Positions 35,290 through 44,941 of a stretch of 64,000 nt of DNA are shown piece by piece. The position numbers were made by a program, and so were the translations under genes. How positions within the stretch are numbered: the stretch's first letter is position 1; every line of letters begins with the position of its first letter. This DNA comes from Alicyclobacillus pomorum DSM 14955 (GTDB lineage: Bacteria; Bacillota; Bacilli; Alicyclobacillales; Alicyclobacillaceae): the NCBI RefSeq assembly GCF_000472905.1, contig NZ_AXAR01000008.1, positions 46,676-110,675 on the forward strand. Direction: 5' to 3'. The notes beneath the pieces were generated by a model, which did no database searches, was not told the DNA's origin, and saw only the letters and a program-made list of their open reading frames with translations.

Positions 35290-36630
35290 TCAGGCGCCGA
35301 GTTCCTCGCGCACCACTTTCACAATCTGCGACACGCACTTCTCCAACAACCGTTCATCCGGCCCTTCGACCATCACGCGAATGATAGGTTCCGTTCCCGA
35401 TTCGCGCACGAGCACGCGTCCATTGTTGCCCAGCAGTTCCTCGCCTGCTCTGAGTGCTTGTTGAATCTTCTCGTTGTCTCTCCAAGCGTGCTTGTCTCGC
35501 ACGCGGACATTCTCCAAAATCTGCGGATAACGTTTCATCACTTGCCGCAACTCTGCCAGCGACTTGCGGCTTTCGACAAGGATGTCCACCAGTTGAATGG
35601 CCGTCAGGATGCCGTCTCCCGTCGTGGTGTGGTTGAGGAAGATGATGTGCCCGGACTGCTCCCCGCCAAGGACGAAGTCTCCTTTGCGCATGGCTTCCAT
35701 CACGTATCTATCCCCAACCGCGGTCGTTTCTACGCGAATATCGAGCTCCTCCATCGCCTTCATAAAACCGAGGTTACTCATCACCGTCGCGACGACCGTG
35801 TTGTTCTTCAACAAGCCCTTTTCGCTGAGCGCCTTCGCGCAGATAGCCATGATGAAATCCCCGTCGACCACTTGTCCAGTGCTATCGACAGCAATCAAGC
35901 GGTCTGCGTCACCGTCAAACGCCAGCCCTAGGTCGGCCTCGTAATTCAGCACGGCACGCTGTACAACGTGAGGATGGGTCGATCCGCACCCGACATTGAT
36001 ATTGACGCCGTCCGGTTGGGCGTTCAACACAGTGACCTTCGCGCCCAGCTTCTCGAAGACTTCCGGAGCAATCCCGGAGGCCGCGCCGTTGGCGCAGTCG
36101 AGGACGATGTGCAAGCCGTCAAAGCGGTGCTTCACCGTGCTGAGCAAAAACTTTACATATGTACCGACAGCTGGTGCGTCGTAGATGCGGCCCACTGCGG
36201 CCCCGATAGGACGAGGCAGGGTATCCTCCGAATCGGCCACGATTTTCTCGATTTCATCTTCCATGTCGTCGAGCAATTTGAAGCCGTCGGCGCCGAAGAA
36301 CTTGATGCCATTGTCCTCCACAGGATTGTGCGACGCGGAAATCATGACGCCTGCGTCTGCATGCAAGTGTCTCGTCAGGTATGCAACACCTGGCGTGGAA
36401 ATGACGCCAAGCCGCAACACATCTACGCCCATCGACAGGATTCCACTAATCAATGCGGCCTCCAGCATGTCACTGGAGATACGCGTATCCTTTCCGATGG
36501 CAATGCGAGAGCCAGATCTGTCTTTCGTCAGGACATAGGCACCAACGCGGCCAAGACGAAAGGCCAGCTCTGGAGTCAATTCTGTATTTGCTACGCCACG
36601 GACACCGTCCGTTCCAAACATACGAGCCAC
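35290..36630 (-). CDS. glmM: Phosphoglucosamine mutase
   Basis: A 446-residue alpha-D-phosphohexomutase. The phosphoserine loop ISASHNP places catalytic Ser100, the metal loop is AFDGDADR, and the C-terminal phosphate site includes RESGTEPIIRV. It converts GlcN-6-P to GlcN-1-P. The start is GTG at 36630 after GGGAG. It is the third gene of cdaA-cdaR-glmM, a conserved Firmicutes order in which GlmM also inhibits CdaA. Confidence 0.97.
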   Translation of the reverse strand: MARMFGTDGVRGVANTELTPELAFRLGRVGAYVLTKDRSGSRIAIGKDTRISSDMLEAALISGILSMGVDVLRLGVISTPGVAYLTRHLHADAGVMISASHNPVEDNGIKFFGADGFKLLDDMEDEIEKIVADSEDTLPRPIGAAVGRIYDAPAVGTYVKFLLSTVKHRFDGLHIVLDCANGAASGIAPEVFEKLGAKVTVLNAQPDGVNINVGCGSTHPHVVQRAVLNYEADLGLAFDGDADRLIAVDSTGQVVDGDFIMAICAKALSEKGLLKNNTVVATVMSNLGFMKAMEELDIRVETTAVGDRYVMEAMRKGDFVLGGEQSGHIIFLNHTTTGDGILTAIQLVDILVESRKSLAELRQVMKRYPQILENVRVRDKHAWRDNEKIQQALRAGEELLGNNGRVLVRESGTEPIIRVMVEGPDERLLEKCVSQIVKVVREELGA

Positions 36631-36728
36631 GTCATTCTACTCCCTTCGAGTCACAACTCATTGTGCCACAGGTCGAAGTATCCGGCAATCTGTCTTTTCC
36701 GACAGCTTGGTCATTCCCGATTTGCTAA

Positions 36729-37949
36729 CTACGGATTGGTATTTGCACCACTGACAGTAATCTCAGCCGTGTGTGAAGACATGTCTGTGACCTGAACCCA
36801 GTTCGGGATGGAAACGCTGAGTGGCGCGCTCGTGTCACTGTTGCTTAAATGAGCGCCATCGATGTACACAGTCACATCCGATGGTTGTAGCCTGTCCACC
36901 ACCGACTTGGGCCCGGACACCGTGACGTCAACAGATTTCGGATTGGAAATCGAGACTTTGGTATTGCCGGACAAGTTATGGATGGCAATCGGCAGCCCGG
37001 TAAAAGCTTTCGTCTCCGCCGGCTCAATTTTGACGGTCACAGAAACTGTATTTGGCGTGACCCTCGATATTCCCGCATGCTGTGGCACTTTCACTTGCAG
37101 GGTATGGGTGGATGTAAACCCGTTCACATTCACAGGGAGATTGAGCGCCAGCAGGTTGGACGTGACACTCGGCGTCCCCTGTAGCTGGACACTCTGCGGC
37201 TGCACCGCTACATCCGAGATGGCAAACCCAGTGGCAGGTTTTCCGATAATCTCCGGTACTACGCTGGCTGTCGCCTGCGGCGATTGAACTGGAATGGTGA
37301 CGTTGACATCCACCGGATTCACGTCAACCCCGGGCACTTCGTTTCCTTGACTGTCCACAGGCTCCAACGTGACGGCCTTCGTCACCGTCTGCGTGGCTGC
37401 CTGAATCGACACGGAGGCTTGCACATAAGCGACTCTGTCCAAATCCGCCTCCACACCGGTGACGCCCACCGTTTGCACGTCAGTGATAGGGGCTCCCGTG
37501 TGATATCCATTCGCTGGCTGCCCCTGGACATTCACTTTCACGTCTTTGGACACGGTCATCTTTCGGTCGAGCACCACTGTGACTGTAGGGGGAACTATCG
37601 TGTAATTGACCGGCGGCATGCCCGTGGCTATCAATCGTACCTGATGCGTCCCTGGGGACAAGCCACGCGCATCCGCCTGCACAGCCACACCCAACATTTG
37701 CGCGGGCAAAGTGGCGACGCTGAGTCCGCTCCCCTGCACTTCCACGACGGCTGTCGGACTGTCGATGCGAGTGACGACGAGGTTGGGATCTACCAAAACG
37801 TGCACAGGAAACGAATACGGGTACCTCTGCGTGGCTGCCACGCCCGTTCCCGTGTCATTGCCTTGTGTGCTGACTGTAACCCAGATAATGCAACTCAACA
37901 CCAATGCGATAATCCGCAATACCCAATTGTTCTTTAGGAATCTGTCCAC
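36729..37949 (-). CDS. cdaR: CdaA regulatory protein with YbbR repeats
   Basis: 406 residues: one N-terminal transmembrane helix (NNWVLRIIALVLSCIIWV), then several YbbR beta-domain repeats facing outside, ending in a short Thr/Ser/Asn tail. It binds and modulates CdaA. The GTG start lies one base after the cdaA stop, so the two are coupled. Confidence 0.93.
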   Translation of the reverse strand: MDRFLKNNWVLRIIALVLSCIIWVTVSTQGNDTGTGVAATQRYPYSFPVHVLVDPNLVVTRIDSPTAVVEVQGSGLSVATLPAQMLGVAVQADARGLSPGTHQVRLIATGMPPVNYTIVPPTVTVVLDRKMTVSKDVKVNVQGQPANGYHTGAPITDVQTVGVTGVEADLDRVAYVQASVSIQAATQTVTKAVTLEPVDSQGNEVPGVDVNPVDVNVTIPVQSPQATASVVPEIIGKPATGFAISDVAVQPQSVQLQGTPSVTSNLLALNLPVNVNGFTSTHTLQVKVPQHAGISRVTPNTVSVTVKIEPAETKAFTGLPIAIHNLSGNTKVSISNPKSVDVTVSGPKSVVDRLQPSDVTVYIDGAHLSNSDTSAPLSVSIPNWVQVTDMSSHTAEITVSGANTNP

Positions 37950-37950
37950 C

Positions 37951-38769
37951 TTACGACTCCGCCTTTCGGTTGAGGAAGTGTAAGCGGCCAGACCGCTTGG
38001 GGACGAGCAGCGACTGCAGCATCTCGTAGAGGGTATTCTCTTCCAGGCCGACGTTCAGCACGCCATCTACCGCGAGCGAGACGCGGCCCGTTTCCTCGGA
38101 AACGACGACAGCCACGCAGTCTGACTGTTCCGTGACGCCCAGCGCGGCGCGGTGGCGCGTCCCCAACTTCTTGTCCAAATTTCGGTTCTCCGTGAGTGGC
38201 AAGAAACAGCCGGCGGACACGACCCGGTTTCTGCGGACGATGACAGCACCGTCGTGCAGCGGTGTGTTCGGAATAAAGGTGTTGATGAGCAACTCCGAGC
38301 TGATGATCCCTTCGATGAGTGTCCCCGTCTCGATATACTCCGTCAATCCGGTGGATCTCTCAATGATGATGAGCGCCCCGATTTTCATCTTCGCGAGCAC
38401 TTGAGAAGCTTTTACCACTTCAACAATGGTCTGATGCAAGTCCTCGGTGTTCGCGTTTCCGAACGCCAATGAGAAAAAACCGCCGCGCCCCAGTTGCTCC
38501 AATGCTCGCCGCAGTTCAGGTTGAAACACCACCGGAATAGCGAACAGACCGATGGTGATGATTTTGTTTAACAACCAGTTCAGCTCGTCCAAATGCAGCA
38601 CGCTGCTGATGGCGGTCGCTGTCAGAATGACGATGACGCCCTTCAACAATTGCACGGCGCGCGTACCGCGAATGAGCAGCAACAGCCGATAAAGGACAAA
38701 CGTGACGATGAGGATGTCAATGAGGTTCAGTATGGTGAAATGCCGAATTACGTTCATCCAGGATTCCAT
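37951..38769 (-). CDS. cdaA: Diadenylate cyclase CdaA
   Basis: 272 residues with three N-terminal helices and a DAC domain carrying DGA at 173-175 and RHR at 205-207, the catalytic motifs of B. subtilis CdaA (also called DacA). It makes c-di-AMP, which controls potassium uptake, osmotic balance and the cell wall. The ATG at 38769 follows GGTGGCGG. Confidence 0.96.
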   Translation of the reverse strand: MESWMNVIRHFTILNLIDILIVTFVLYRLLLLIRGTRAVQLLKGVIVILTATAISSVLHLDELNWLLNKIITIGLFAIPVVFQPELRRALEQLGRGGFFSLAFGNANTEDLHQTIVEVVKASQVLAKMKIGALIIIERSTGLTEYIETGTLIEGIISSELLINTFIPNTPLHDGAVIVRRNRVVSAGCFLPLTENRNLDKKLGTRHRAALGVTEQSDCVAVVVSEETGRVSLAVDGVLNVGLEENTLYEMLQSLLVPKRSGRLHFLNRKAES

Positions 38770-38895
38770 GTCGCCGCCACCCACGCGTAGTTGCAATGAA
38801 TTCCTTCTCATTTTTTCTTACATCGGAAACTTCGTCAAGTGGCACAGGACAGGCACTCCTGTGCGTCCACATGCGGTCGTGGCGCCCCCTCAGTC

Positions 38896-39561
38896 CTACG
38901 CCTTCTGTTTGGATCTGCGGGCTTTCGCCACCGCCCGACGATATGCACTCAGAAACGACCTGGCAATGGCTTGATGGCCAGCGTCGTTGGGATGAATCGG
39001 GTTGCCAATCAGCCGCATGTCCCGGAGCACGCCTTGTTTGTACCCCTTGATGTACTTGTCTTCCTGGTTGCGAAAGAGACTCCGCACGTCCGCCACAGCC
39101 AGGTTGTGCTGTTCTGCTACTCTGAGAATCGATTTATTTACTGTGTCCATATATTCTTCTGCCAACACGGAATTCGGAAACGGATTATAAATGGTGCCGA
39201 TGACAACCGTGGCTCCCGGTTGTCGAACCGTCTCGACCATTTGCTCCAGATGATCTTGCACCCGTTGGGCGATTTTGAACACGGTTTTGTCACTCCCGTT
39301 CAACAACCAAGGAGAAGCTTTCAAAATGTCGTTACCCCCAACCATAATGGTCACCACTTTGGCTTCCGCCCAGATGCACTCCTGTACTTGCGACAACGAC
39401 TTGAGCAACTGTTTCGACGTCCATCCGGGCTTTGCGTTCAAGAACACATTGACAGGCTGCCTTTTGGACAACGCCTTGGCAAAGCGTCGTACATACCCCG
39501 CTTGGTCGGTGGTTGCCTCATATCCATACGTAATGGAGTCCCCCAGTGCCGCGTACAGCAA
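38896..39561 (-). CDS. SGNH/GDSL-family hydrolase
   Basis: About 221 residues. Block I GDSITYG holds the Ser nucleophile, block III is GGNDIL, and block V HPNDAGH has the Asp/His pair. There is no signal peptide, so it acts in the cytoplasm on an unknown ester. The TTG at 39561 is preferred because AAAGGGAGG lies just upstream. An ATG at 39603 would place that site inside the coding region. Confidence 0.88.
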   Translation of the reverse strand: MLYAALGDSITYGYEATTDQAGYVRRFAKALSKRQPVNVFLNAKPGWTSKQLLKSLSQVQECIWAEAKVVTIMVGGNDILKASPWLLNGSDKTVFKIAQRVQDHLEQMVETVRQPGATVVIGTIYNPFPNSVLAEEYMDTVNKSILRVAEQHNLAVADVRSLFRNQEDKYIKGYKQGVLRDMRLIGNPIHPNDAGHQAIARSFLSAYRRAVAKARRSKQKA

Positions 39562-39693
39562 ACCCCTTCCTCCCTTTGCGCGTATGTGCGATGTGCTGTC
39601 CATTCCCCTGACAGCGCGAGTTCACGAAAGGCCTGCAACAGCAACGTATGCAGCAAAGGTGGATGGGGTACCACTCCAGATCCATACAAGAAG

Positions 39694-39712
39694 GCCCCTT
39701 ACCAGCTGGGGC
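39694..39712 (-). terminator. Hairpin downstream of arginase
   Basis: GCCCC (39694-39698) and GGGGC (39708-39712). On the minus strand CTTCTTGT follows. Short stem, plausible terminator. Confidence 0.45.
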
Positions 39713-39790
39713 ACAAGAGGCTGGCAAAGGACCTTCCGAGACTATCGTCTTTTGAAGAACGGGCGTGCGAAAGCGGATTCAAACACGCGC

Positions 39791-40687
39791 TTACAGCACC
39801 GTCTTCCCGAACAGCGATTCCACCAACTCGACAGCCATTTTACCGGTACGGTTTTGGTGATCCAGAATGGGGTTCACTTCCACCACGTCGACGGACAGAA
39901 GCTTGCCCGATGCCGCCAGGAGTTCCATGGCGAGATGTCCTTCGCGATAGGTCACGCCGCCGTTGACCGGCGTTCCGACCCCCGGGGCGTACATCGGATC
40001 GAGCGCATCGAGATCAAGGCTCAGGTGGATGCCCGCGGTTCCTTCGCTGGCAATCGCAATCGCTTCTTCCATCACGCGCGCCATGCCCATCCTGTCAATC
40101 TCAGCCATGGTGTACGCCTTGATTCCCGAGGCCTTGATGAGCTCCGCTTCGCCTTCATCGATGTCGCGGATCCCTACAAGCACCACGTTCGACGCCTTGA
40201 CTTTGGGAGCAAACCCGGCCAAATTGACGAGATCCGGGTGTCCGTAGCCCAGGCTAGCCGCCAAGGGCATGCCGTGGATGTTACCCGAAGGCGTGGTCTT
40301 GTCCGTGTTCATGTCGCCGTGCGCGTCAAACCAAATCACACCAAAGGAAGGTTGTGCAGACGCAATGCCTGCGACCGACCCAATCGAAATGCTGTGATCA
40401 CCACCGAGAATGATGGGCGTATGCCCCTCTTTGACGACGTTGCTCACGACGTCGTGCAAGGACTGGCACACCGTTTTCACTTCGTCCAGATATTTCAGTT
40501 TTTCATCTTTCAGGCGAAGCATCTCGGACATCGGAACAGGGACGTTCCCCAAATCCTCCACATCATATCCGAGTGCCTCCAGTTTTTCCTTCAGTCCAGC
40601 GTAGCGAATGGCACTCGCACCCATGTCGACACCGCGACGACCTTGTCCAAGGTCGGACGGTGCGCCAATGATTTTCAAGTTTCGCAC
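39791..40687 (-). CDS. rocF: Arginase
   Basis: A 298-residue ureohydrolase. The binuclear Mn ligands appear in [19 protein letters not shown] and SLDLDALDP. It splits arginine into ornithine and urea. The trimer-type length fits bacterial arginases and not agmatinases. The start is GTG at 40687 after AAGGAGTG. No other arginine-catabolic genes are adjacent. Confidence 0.94.
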   Translation of the reverse strand: MRNLKIIGAPSDLGQGRRGVDMGASAIRYAGLKEKLEALGYDVEDLGNVPVPMSEMLRLKDEKLKYLDEVKTVCQSLHDVVSNVVKEGHTPIILGGDHSISIGSVAGIASAQPSFGVIWFDAHGDMNTDKTTPSGNIHGMPLAASLGYGHPDLVNLAGFAPKVKASNVVLVGIRDIDEGEAELIKASGIKAYTMAEIDRMGMARVMEEAIAIASEGTAGIHLSLDLDALDPMYAPGVGTPVNGGVTYREGHLAMELLAASGKLLSVDVVEVNPILDHQNRTGKMAVELVESLFGKTVL

Positions 40688-40749
40688 GATGATTCACACT
40701 CCTTCAGCTGTTCAATAAATCGTCCGCGTGCGTATGTAGGACCGGCTTG

Positions 40750-41412
40750 TCACCGTAAAGAGGACGGTGACAAACCCCATTGTATCAGTTTTGGCGTAAT
40801 GAAACTCTCGATGCCTGCAGCAAGGAACAACATTCCCACGATAATCGGTGCATGCCGCAGCACCCTGCGAAACTGATCCGAGAGATGCGTCCGCCCCCTG
40901 AGCGTCTCGGCTCCGCCGGTGCCTAGGCCGCGGAGAAATTGTCCCATCCCGTACAGTAAACTGAATCCAATTTGCACACCCAGCGCACTCGCCCAAATCA
41001 ATGCGGGCAATTCCAGAAGCCCGTGCGGCAACAAAGCGTATGAGAACAACTTCCAGTCGGGTACGTGCAGCCGATGCGCTCCTAATACCGTCACGTAACC
41101 CATCAGGACGCCGTTGTACCACAACGTAATCACGGGGATGACGCCGAACAGGAAGCCTGTGACCAGAAACGTCCCAGCCGCGATGATGTTGTGTACAAAG
41201 ATCAGCCCCCAAGTGCGTATGGGTGAAGCTCCTGCCCCTGCTGCGAGTTGCCGCAGTTGTTCCAGTGCAGGCTGTGCAAGGTGCGCATAGCGGCCTGGAG
41301 AAGTCACGGCGCTGGCAAACCCAATCAGCAAAACTGCTGTGGTCAATAACACAAACCACGGAAGTGCGTCCATTCTCTTGACATCGTTCAGCGTTCCTCT
41401 TCCCTTCCTCAT
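40750..41412 (-). CDS. SpoIIM-like membrane protein (stage II sporulation protein M family)
   Basis: About 220 residues with five or six helices, including FVHNIIAAGTFL, LLPHGLLELPALIWA and a long C-terminal helix pair. This HN...PHG/E pattern is that of SpoIIM, part of the septal peptidoglycan-remodelling complex with SpoIID and SpoIIP. SpoIIM relatives also occur outside sporulation. The ATG at 41412 has GGAGGTGAT 15 bases upstream. It is divergent from pdaB across about 60 bases. Confidence 0.8.
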   Translation of the reverse strand: MRKGRGTLNDVKRMDALPWFVLLTTAVLLIGFASAVTSPGRYAHLAQPALEQLRQLAAGAGASPIRTWGLIFVHNIIAAGTFLVTGFLFGVIPVITLWYNGVLMGYVTVLGAHRLHVPDWKLFSYALLPHGLLELPALIWASALGVQIGFSLLYGMGQFLRGLGTGGAETLRGRTHLSDQFRRVLRHAPIIVGMLFLAAGIESFITPKLIQWGLSPSSLR

Positions 41413-41473
41413 CTGAATATCTAGAATCACCTCCGCGCACACTTTCCAGAGACATATGAAAGGAGGCGCTGAA

Positions 41474-42208
41474 ATGAGGACAAGACGATGTACTTCCATC
41501 ATCATGTCCATCCTCACGATGTTCATGACGGTGCTTTGTAGTGCAGGGAGTCCAGCCTCGGTGGGAGCCGCTGTGAAAAAACCTTCCGCAATTTACAAGG
41601 TGGACACCCAGCAAAAGGTTGTGGCGCTCACTTTCGACATCTCGTGGGGTAACAAAGTCCCTGAGCCGGTCCTTGACATTCTCGAGAAGAAGAAAGTGAA
41701 CAAAGCCACGTTCTTTCTCAGTGGCCCGTGGACACTACGCCATCAGGAGATTGTGAAACGCATCCACAAGATGGGGTTTGAGATTGGCAGCCACGGGCAC
41801 CTGCACAAGGATTTCTCCAATTACTCCAACGCGTGGATTATCGAGCAGGTACGGCTGTCTGAAAAAGCCATTCACCAGGTCGCTGGGGTCCGAACGAAAC
41901 TCATTCGTACACCCAACGGCGACTTCGACACGCGCGTGGTCAAGTGCCTGAACGATATGGGCTATACCGTAATTCAGTGGAATACGGACTCCCTCGACTG
42001 GAAAAACCCCGGTGTCGCGGCCATCACGAATCGAGTGCTGAATCGCACCGTACCCGGTGACATCATTCTGATGCACGCCAGCGATTCATCGAAGCAAATC
42101 ACACAAGCGCTGCCCCAAATCATTGACGGTCTACGCGCCAAAGGCTACCGCTTTGCAACGGTCTCCGAGTTGCTCGCTCAAGCGGAAGTGAAAACGCAAG
42201 TTCAGTAA
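41474..42208 (+). CDS. pdaB: Sporulation polysaccharide deacetylase PdaB
   Basis: 244 residues: a signal peptide, then a NodB domain. The metal and catalytic motifs are LTFDISWG (Asp), SHGHLHKDFS (the two His) and MHAS near the end. The middle RTPNGDFD replaces the usual RPPYG. PdaB is needed for spore cortex or late spore stability. The ATG at 41474 follows AAAGGAGG. It is next to kbaA, as in Bacillus. Confidence 0.92.
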   Translation: MRTRRCTSIIMSILTMFMTVLCSAGSPASVGAAVKKPSAIYKVDTQQKVVALTFDISWGNKVPEPVLDILEKKKVNKATFFLSGPWTLRHQEIVKRIHKMGFEIGSHGHLHKDFSNYSNAWIIEQVRLSEKAIHQVAGVRTKLIRTPNGDFDTRVVKCLNDMGYTVIQWNTDSLDWKNPGVAAITNRVLNRTVPGDIILMHASDSSKQITQALPQIIDGLRAKGYRFATVSELLAQAEVKTQVQ

Positions 42209-42230
42209 GCCATGGAATGCCAACAGGCCG

Positions 42231-42848
42231 TCACAGGGACGGCTTGTTGGCCGCTTTCACCTGCATTTGGTTTCCAGGTGTCAGAAGTTTCCCGTAAATC
42301 AACGTAATGTACAAGTTGCACACCGTCATCACAATGAGAATCTGATTCACCAGCGGCCCCGACTGCGCCCAACCGTACTGCAACCAAATAAACGGCAGCG
42401 AGTCAATGACAGTGAACACATAGAGGAAGAATAGAGCAGGTAAGAAACTTGCGGAACCGGACATGCGCCGCTTCAGATAAGCTCCGATGACAGCGGCCAC
42501 GAGCGGCCAGAAACCTTGGAAGAAATAAGTGCGAAACGCGGCGTGTTCCGCATGCACCGTGGCATTCAAATGATAGCGCCACCATAACATGTCGTAAATG
42601 GCCATCAGCAAAAAGACAACTTGTGCCCACCGCCAGACCCGTCTCGGTAGCGTGACGCGCGCGACGAAGTTGAGCGTCAGATACGCCCAGAATCCCATCA
42701 GGCTGGTGGTCGAGAAAAAAGCGCCTGACACGAGCCCGGCGTACCAAGGCAAGTGCATCCAAAGCCCCAAGATGCTCGTCACAACGCCCGCAAGTGCACC
42801 GACCATCACAGTGCTGGCGAGTAAAAAAATGAACTGATTCAGTCTCAT
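42231..42848 (-). CDS. kbaA: KinB-signalling pathway activation protein
   Basis: A 205-residue membrane protein with six helices. It is the KbaA homologue by its pattern (LNFVARVTLPRRVWR, WLQYGW) and by position in the conserved pdaB-kbaA-gerD-salA-cwlD neighbourhood. In B. subtilis it activates the KinB branch of the sporulation phosphorelay. The start is ATG 42848 after GGGAGGCGG. Here it is divergent from gerD. Confidence 0.9.
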   Translation of the reverse strand: MRLNQFIFLLASTVMVGALAGVVTSILGLWMHLPWYAGLVSGAFFSTTSLMGFWAYLTLNFVARVTLPRRVWRWAQVVFLLMAIYDMLWWRYHLNATVHAEHAAFRTYFFQGFWPLVAAVIGAYLKRRMSGSASFLPALFFLYVFTVIDSLPFIWLQYGWAQSGPLVNQILIVMTVCNLYITLIYGKLLTPGNQMQVKAANKPSL

Positions 42849-43011
42849 TCGCGCTTCCGCCTCCCGACGCTCCCATCATACCGTACAGCGTCGCGACTGT
42901 ACAAACAGTGAGAACAAACTGGAAAATCAAAAGTGAACTGGCGGCGGAATAACACCGGCGTGCGAGACGCATACTCTCGGTGTGGAATCGTTCGCGAAAC
43001 GAGGTGTAGCC

Positions 43012-43683
43012 ATGAGCCTGGTACGTCGGTGGTGGCCGCCGTTGCTGGTTGCACTGCTGCTGGCTGGATGCGGGCAGGGTGGTGGTATGGGTGCGGACGT
43101 GAGTGGCGCCCAAAATCAGCAGGATTACGGCCAGACGAAACAGATGGTCGTTGACATTTTACACTCCCCGGACGGCAAAAAGGCCGTCGCAGATATTTTG
43201 CAAGACCCAACAATGAAGCAACAAATCGTCGTGTCAGAAACCGACATCACGAAGGCTGTGGAACACGCCTTACAAAACAACAAGAATCAGTCATTTCTCA
43301 CGCAGGCGGCAAAAGACCCGAAGTTCGCAGCAGCCTTGGCAAAAGCTGTGCAGCCCAATTTGATTCAACTGCAAAAGCAGTTAATAAAGGACCCACAATA
43401 CCAGGGTGACATGATGGTATTGTTGAAGTCACCGGAATTCACCCAACATCTGCAGGAGCTCTTGCAAACGCCTCAATTTCGCAGCCACGTGATGAAAATC
43501 ATGACGGATGCGCTGCAAACGCCAAGCTTCCGCATGCAATTTCAGGATGCCTTGAAACAGGCCGTTTCTGAATCCATGCCTCAAGCCGGAGGTGGAGGAG
43601 GAGATGGAGGGCAGTCCAAAAAAGGCCGCGGTCAGGGTGGTGGCGACCAAGGGCAGTCCGATGGCGGCGGTGGCGGGAGTTAG
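43012..43683 (+). CDS. gerD: Spore germination lipoprotein GerD
   Basis: 223 residues. A signal peptide with lipobox LLAGC is followed by an alpha-helical domain rich in repeats of the form DPxxxxxxxxLLxSPxF. The last 35 or so residues are Gly/Gln/Ser-rich, with runs of glycine. GerD clusters germinant receptors in the spore inner membrane. The ATG at 43012 follows GAGGTG. Its terminator is shared with salA. Confidence 0.92.
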   Translation: MSLVRRWWPPLLVALLLAGCGQGGGMGADVSGAQNQQDYGQTKQMVVDILHSPDGKKAVADILQDPTMKQQIVVSETDITKAVEHALQNNKNQSFLTQAAKDPKFAAALAKAVQPNLIQLQKQLIKDPQYQGDMMVLLKSPEFTQHLQELLQTPQFRSHVMKIMTDALQTPSFRMQFQDALKQAVSESMPQAGGGGGDGGQSKKGRGQGGGDQGQSDGGGGGS

Positions 43684-43719
43684 TCGTCGCCTCCGCACAG
43701 CACGTGCACCCCATACTGT

Positions 43720-43760
43720 AAAGACGGCCACTCCAGGATTGACCTGCAGTGGCCGTCTTT
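43720..43760. terminator. Bidirectional terminator between gerD and salA
   Basis: AAAGACGGCCACT (43720-43732) and AGTGGCCGTCTTT (43748-43760), 13 pairs, between convergent genes. Confidence 0.9.
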
Positions 43761-43774
43761 CGTTGACACAAAGC

Positions 43775-44854
43775 TTACTGTTTTACAACCGCTTTCAAGT
43801 TCGTTCGCAGCATTACGCTCTTTGCCAAAGCAGCGTATGCCTCACCTTGCGGTGTATCCGGTGCAAACAGCGAGCTGGCGGAGTTGTTCTCCATGCTGGC
43901 AATCGGAATCTGTGCAAGAACCTGCGTACGCAGTGCGCGCGCCACCTCGTCGCCACCACCTTTTCCAAACAAGAACGACTTTTCGCCGCAACCTGGGCAC
44001 TGGTAGTAGGACATGTTTTCCACCACACCGACAATTTCATGGTTTGTCCGAACTCCCATGATGCCCGCGCGAACCGCTACTTCGGCGGCGTTCGCCTGGG
44101 GAGTGGTTACAATCAATTCCTTGCTCTTCGGCAACAACTGGTGAACGTCCATCGCGACATCGCCCGTACCCGGTGGAAGGTCCAGCAGCATCACGTCAAC
44201 GTCTCCCCAATGCACCTCGCCGAAGAAGTTGCGCAACATCTTACCCAACATCGGTCCGCGCCACACCACAGGGTTGTTTTCCGGCACGAAGAAGTGCATG
44301 GAGATGAGTTTTACTCCCTCTACTTCAATCGGGATGATGAGGTCATCAATGACAGTCGGTCGTTTTTGCTTGATACCAAAAATAGACGGTATGCTAAAGC
44401 CATAGATATCCGCATCAATGATGCCAACGCGCAATCCTTCGCGAGCCAGAGCAACCGCCAGATTTGCTGTCACTGTCGACTTCCCGACGCCCCCTTTGCC
44501 GGACGCAACCGCGAGAAACAACGTGTTGTTATCTACTTCGAGGAGCGGCGGCTTGCTTTGCGGTTCAGCTCGACCGCGCAGTTTCTGCGCAAACTTGGCC
44601 CGTTCTTCGTCTGTCATCGTGTGAATCGTGAGATCCACGTCGGTGACGCCTGGAAGGCGAGATAGAACTTCTCTCACCGACTTCTCAATGGTGGTCCGAA
44701 GGGGACAGTTTGAAATGGTCACAGCGACTGTCACGTGGACCTTTGAGCCTTCCACCTTGACGTCTTTCACCATTTCCAATTCAACGATGCTTTTATGAAT
44801 CTCGGGATCTTCGACATCCCAGAGTGCTTCCATGACCTGATCCTTGGTTATCAT
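43775..44854 (-). CDS. salA: Mrp/NBP35-family iron-sulfur carrier ATPase (SalA)
   Basis: 359 residues: an N-terminal MIP18/DUF59 domain to about 85, then a deviant Walker A P-loop GKGGVGKST (119-127), and a C-terminal CPGC pair that can hold a bridging cluster. Mrp proteins carry Fe-S clusters; the Bacillus homologue SalA also affects protease gene expression. The ATG at 44854 follows GGGAGGG. Confidence 0.92.
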   Translation of the reverse strand: MITKDQVMEALWDVEDPEIHKSIVELEMVKDVKVEGSKVHVTVAVTISNCPLRTTIEKSVREVLSRLPGVTDVDLTIHTMTDEERAKFAQKLRGRAEPQSKPPLLEVDNNTLFLAVASGKGGVGKSTVTANLAVALAREGLRVGIIDADIYGFSIPSIFGIKQKRPTVIDDLIIPIEVEGVKLISMHFFVPENNPVVWRGPMLGKMLRNFFGEVHWGDVDVMLLDLPPGTGDVAMDVHQLLPKSKELIVTTPQANAAEVAVRAGIMGVRTNHEIVGVVENMSYYQCPGCGEKSFLFGKGGGDEVARALRTQVLAQIPIASMENNSASSLFAPDTPQGEAYAALAKSVMLRTNLKAVVKQ

Positions 44855-44941
44855 GAATCTGCCCTCCCAGCAAGCAATCACGCACCATCATTCAGTGTAC
44901 CGCATTCCAGGAATGTACACAAACAGCCTAGCAGTCGTCCA

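Noticed and set aside
38839..39966. Plus-strand open frame of about 375 codons
   Set aside because: Antisense to the GDSL hydrolase; no start signal or recognisable protein.
39275..40876. Plus-strand open frame of more than 500 codons
   Set aside because: It is antisense to the clear arginase and GDSL hydrolase genes and shows no domain of its own.
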